From the NCBI GenBank assembly GCA_028285625.1, contig JANQOX010000025.1, positions 1 to 64,000 of the forward strand: 64,000 nucleotides of DNA. Direction: 5' to 3'. The DNA comes from Myxococcota bacterium. Lineage in GTDB: Bacteria > Myxococcota_A > UBA9160 > UBA6930. How positions within the stretch are numbered: position 1 is the first letter of the stretch; each line of letters begins with the position of its first letter. Positions 61,287 to 64,000 of the stretch are shown here, piece after piece. A program made the position numbers and the translations under genes. A model generated the notes under the pieces. The model did not search any database. It saw only the letters and a program-made list of their open reading frames with translations, and was not told the origin of the DNA.

Positions 61287-63266
61287 TCAGGGGGCCGCGT
61301 ACCAGATGGGCGAGGTCCAGGCGCGCTCCTGGATCACCTTGGGCAGTCGGTCGCCGGTGCAGCCGTCCGGGCGCTCGGCTGGGGGCAGCGTGAGGCACAG
61401 CCGCGCCGACCAGCGGCAACTCGGGTTCTCCACGATCCGGGCGTAGTAGATCGCGTCGCGTTCGGGGTCGAAGCCCGGGTCGGTCCAGACCGCGCACAGC
61501 GACGACGCGCCGGGGCCCTGGGGCGCGCAGGTGGCGGGATCGACGGTCGCGGCCGGGTCGACGCCGCCTGCGACGTCATGCACTTCTTGATGGAACTGCC
61601 CGTCCTCGCCGACCCAGCCCTTCACGATCTGGATGCGCTGGAGCAGGCCGCCGGGCTCGTCTTCGGTGCCCGGATCGGCCAGTGCCGAGACGGCGAACGA
61701 CGGTGGGCCCGAATGGCTGGGCGGGGGCAGGTCGCCGCCCATGGGGACGCCGGCGTCGTAGCCGGCTCTCGCGAAGTCGGGCTGACCACACAGGCCGTCG
61801 TCGAGGTCCCACCCGCCAAAGAAGCGGGGCACGATGCGCGGGCCGCTGGTGGCGAACGTCTCGCGCCGCTTCATCGCATCGAAGAGGGCGTCTCGCGAGT
61901 TCTCCTCAGCGAAGACGCCGGCGAGCCCGCCCGGGTTCGAGAAGGCGGTCGTTCGAGGCGCATCGCCCACGGTGAGGAGCGCCTGCGGCGATGAGGCGTA
62001 CTGATTCGGGGGCTGGGCTTCGCTGGTTCCCCCCGGCGCCGACATGTGGGTGTCCGTGCTGCCGATGAAGCCGAAGGGGTAGGGGTTGGTGCCGATGCGC
62101 TCCTTCTCGCGCAACCCTTCGAGGAGCGCGTAGCGCACGTAGTCCGTGCGCGACGTGCAGCCCTCGCCTCGTTGGGCTCCCGAGCCGGCGCCTTCGCCGC
62201 AGTCCTCGAGGTCCTGGCCCATGTCGCGGCTCTTCTCGAAGTCGCAGAGCTCGTCGGGCCCGCCCACCACCTGATACATGCCGTTGCGGCACTCGCTCTC
62301 GCCCTTGATCTGCATCATCTCGACGATCGGCTCGAGTCGGGCGCGCAGCGCCGCCTCCTCGCGCTGGCGTTCGGGCGGCAGGTCGGCGTACTCGACCCGG
62401 AACAGCTGACCGTTCGAGAGGTTCGGGTTGTGTGGGATGGCGATCGCCTCGCAGCCGCTGCCCGTATCGTTGCACTGGGCGAGTAGCTGCCGGCGCAGCG
62501 ACATCTCGACCGTCGTCTCGAGCGACGAGATCGGCAACTCGGGCACGATTTCGTTGCGCAGGATCACGTTGCGGTGAACCTTGGTCGAGCGCGGCGAATG
62601 GCTGTACTCCCAGCCGTGAAAGGTCGTGAAACGACAGGCCGAGGTGCGGTCGTACCAGCGCTCGGTGGCAGCCTGGTTCGCCTGCCAGACCGATGCGAGG
62701 GCCGCACGGCAGCGGGCGTCGTCCTCGCCGCAGACGTCGTCCCGACGCCCACCCGGGCCGAAGAAACCCAACAATCGCGCGCGGAAACCGCGCAACCCCA
62801 GCACCCGGGCGAGCCACGAGTTCTTCTCGCCGCGGTAGATCTGGCAGCCCTCGCTCTCATAGCTCGCCGACCCTGGGCTCGTGCAGAGGGAGACCTCGGC
62901 CATCCACTCGGCATGGTCGGTCACGGCGGCAAAGTCGAGCGGTCGGTCGATCCGGACCTTGCGGGGACCCCCGGGGTTGCCCGATCCGACGTCGATCGCC
63001 TCACCTCGGGCGAAACGGTAGGCGTCGTCCGGGCCCGTGGTCGTGCCCAGCGCGTTCGCGTCCATGGAGACGGCCGTGTGCACGTGCAGGTCGCCGAAGA
63101 ACGCCTGCCGCTCGGCCACATGCAGGGCGCAGGGCTCGCGCGGCGCCACCGCCGCCGGACGCGCCGGTTCCGGGCGCGGGGACCAGGGGGCCGTCTCCAG
63201 TTCGAACCCGCATCCCGCGACAGCCAACGCGAGTGCCGCAAGACAGGATCGTCGGACCAGGCGCAT
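61287..63266 (-). CDS. DUF3604 lipoprotein (PHP-like hydrolase fold)
   Basis: A 659-residue protein with a lipoprotein signal ending V-A-G-C (Cys19). The mature part begins with F-F-G-D-L-H-V-H-T, a PHP-type metal motif, and has V-T-D-H-A-E and G-S-T-D-T-H further on. These match DUF3604 proteins, which are often annotated as putative phosphoesterases. Many cysteines suggest disulfides outside the cell. ATG 63266 follows a G-rich ribosome site. Function unproven. Confidence 0.8.
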   Translation of the reverse strand: MRLVRRSCLAALALAVAGCGFELETAPWSPRPEPARPAAVAPREPCALHVAERQAFFGDLHVHTAVSMDANALGTTTGPDDAYRFARGEAIDVGSGNPGGPRKVRIDRPLDFAAVTDHAEWMAEVSLCTSPGSASYESEGCQIYRGEKNSWLARVLGLRGFRARLLGFFGPGGRRDDVCGEDDARCRAALASVWQANQAATERWYDRTSACRFTTFHGWEYSHSPRSTKVHRNVILRNEIVPELPISSLETTVEMSLRRQLLAQCNDTGSGCEAIAIPHNPNLSNGQLFRVEYADLPPERQREEAALRARLEPIVEMMQIKGESECRNGMYQVVGGPDELCDFEKSRDMGQDLEDCGEGAGSGAQRGEGCTSRTDYVRYALLEGLREKERIGTNPYPFGFIGSTDTHMSAPGGTSEAQPPNQYASSPQALLTVGDAPRTTAFSNPGGLAGVFAEENSRDALFDAMKRRETFATSGPRIVPRFFGGWDLDDGLCGQPDFARAGYDAGVPMGGDLPPPSHSGPPSFAVSALADPGTEDEPGGLLQRIQIVKGWVGEDGQFHQEVHDVAGGVDPAATVDPATCAPQGPGASSLCAVWTDPGFDPERDAIYYARIVENPSCRWSARLCLTLPPAERPDGCTGDRLPKVIQERAWTSPIWYAAP

Positions 63267-63346
63267 CCCGTTCCCCCTCGTCGCTCCCACCGTAGCGTGT
63301 CCGACCCCGGTGACGCCGACGTCGAGGATGTCGGGAGACGGCGGTG

Positions 63347-63754
63347 ATGCGGTACGGTCCCGCCATGGCCGAGGACGCGCGCGAGAACCGATTCCGACGA
63401 GCCGTGCCGTGCCTGCCGGTGCGCGACTGCGCCGAGGCGATCCGGTTCTACTGCGAGGTGCTCGGCTTCGAGAAGGACTACGACGACGCGATCCTCGGGC
63501 GCGACGAGGTCCTGTTCGCCTGCGTTCGTCGCGACGAGTGCGAGATCACGCTCAACCAGCACGATCAACAGGCCGCGACCCTGATCGTCGGGTGCGAGGT
63601 CGAAGATTGCGACCGGCTCTACCTGGAGCTGCGCGAACGGGGCGTGAAGATCCTGCTGGCGCCCAAGGACGAGCCCTGGGGTCAGCGCCACATGGCCATC
63701 GAGGACCTGAACGGCCACGAGATCCACTTCTCTTCTCGCGCACGCCCCGACTGA
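63347..63754 (+). CDS. VOC-family (glyoxalase/bleomycin-resistance fold) protein
   Basis: A 135-residue single VOC unit: V-P-C-L-P-V-R-D-C-A-E-A-I-R-F-Y at the start and W-G-Q-R-H-M-A-I-E-D-L-N-G-H at the end, with H and E residues at usual metal positions. GTG 63344, ATG 63347 and ATG 63365 are all possible starts; GGGAGA favours the first two. Substrate unknown. Confidence 0.78.
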   Translation: MRYGPAMAEDARENRFRRAVPCLPVRDCAEAIRFYCEVLGFEKDYDDAILGRDEVLFACVRRDECEITLNQHDQQAATLIVGCEVEDCDRLYLELRERGVKILLAPKDEPWGQRHMAIEDLNGHEIHFSSRARPD

Positions 63755-63763
63755 GCTTCGCGC

Positions 63764-64000
63764 GTGCGCCCGCACCTCGACTGGGACGGGTGCTGGAACG
63801 TCCGCGACCTGGGCGGCCTCCCGCTCGCCGACGGCGGGCGAACGACCGGCGGCGCAGTGGTTCGCGGAGATCACCCGCGCAAGCTCGGGCCGAGCGGCTG
63901 GCAGCAGCTCTGGGAGCATGGTGTGCGCACCGTCCTCGAGCTGCGGACCGAGGGCGCGGACGAGGACGAGCCCGACCGATCGCCACGGCCCGAAGGTCTG
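63764..64000 (+). CDS. Tyrosine-phosphatase-family protein, 3' truncated by window
   Basis: An open frame from GTG 63764 runs off the window end (79 residues seen). It begins V-R-P-H-L-D-W-D-G and has N-V-R-D-L-G-G, the N-terminal signature of tyrosine phosphatase family (Y_phosphatase3/IphP-like) proteins, then A-V-V-R-G-D and V-L-E-L-R-T-E. The catalytic C-x(5)-R loop would be downstream. It starts 9 bases after the VOC gene. Confidence 0.7.
   Translation, partial: MRPHLDWDGCWNVRDLGGLPLADGGRTTGGAVVRGDHPRKLGPSGWQQLWEHGVRTVLELRTEGADEDEPDRSPRPEGL

Overview
This is a 64 kb window of very GC-rich bacterial DNA with tight gene packing, many GTG and TTG starts, and stop/start overlaps of the GTGA, ATGA or TTGA type. 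The content suggests an uncultured relative of the Myxococcota or other former Deltaproteobacteria: a polyketide/PUFA-synthase-like protein, a eukaryote-style single-chain acetyl-CoA carboxylase, a group 3b [NiFe] hydrogenase, several acyl-CoA dehydrogenases, flavin monooxygenases, TetR regulators, and two kinds of C-terminal sorting signal (PEP-CTERM-like and a Cys-Gly-Leu type). This assignment is inference from gene content, not from a marker gene. I see no rRNA, tRNA, insertion sequence, prophage or CRISPR array. No gene-free stretch exceeds 300 bases.

Layout. (1) 1-9187: the end of a PUFA/polyketide synthase (ACP-KR-DH), a 1859-residue acetyl-CoA carboxylase and a phosphopantetheinyl transferase, all overlapping by 4 bases. 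(2) 9233-10549: a serine hydrolase. (3) 10661-20880: one translationally coupled operon of eleven genes with hydrogenase subunits beta, gamma, delta and alpha, a maturation protease and hypA-B-C-D-E-F. (4) 20892-25177: a promoter and palindromic operator, then an SDR dehydrogenase, a TetR regulator, an NAD(P)-binding protein, a lipoprotein and a second serine hydrolase. (5) 25350-32127: a Baeyer-Villiger monooxygenase and GH1, convergent with GH38 and a PhyH dioxygenase. (6) 32240-36749: a GNAT, a DUF4398/OmpA lipoprotein pair, and a four-gene operon of two DUF1538 membrane proteins, a PII-like protein and a CBS protein. (7) 36804-42242: GH4, a PEP-CTERM protein, a LuxR-type regulator, and a reductase/TetR divergent pair around a strong operator. 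(8) 42303-49567: a catabolic set with enoyl-CoA hydratase, monooxygenase, two aldo/keto reductases, a lipoprotein and two acyl-CoA dehydrogenases. (9) 49589-57258: an unusual three-gene set with a surface protein carrying two sorting signals, a winged-helix/ATPase/TPR regulator with an N-terminal membrane segment, and an M23-like exported protein. (10) 57507-64000: an amidohydrolase, an acyl-CoA dehydrogenase, an M50-like protease, a DUF3604 lipoprotein, a VOC protein and the start of a tyrosine-phosphatase-like gene.

How the genes fit together. The carboxylase would supply malonyl-CoA and the transferase would activate carrier domains for the synthase at the left edge. The hydrogenase locus carries its own protease and a complete set of six hyp genes, so maturation is self-contained, although HypA lacks its zinc domain. 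The dehydrogenase/monooxygenase/TetR genes look like inducible breakdown of lipid-like or cyclic compounds.

Most unusual points: the zinc-domain-less HypA; the DUF1538-DUF1538-PII-CBS operon; the surface-protein gene with an internal sorting signal followed by an internal signal peptide; threonine at the carrier attachment site of the ACP; and short tandem duplications at three gene 3' ends.
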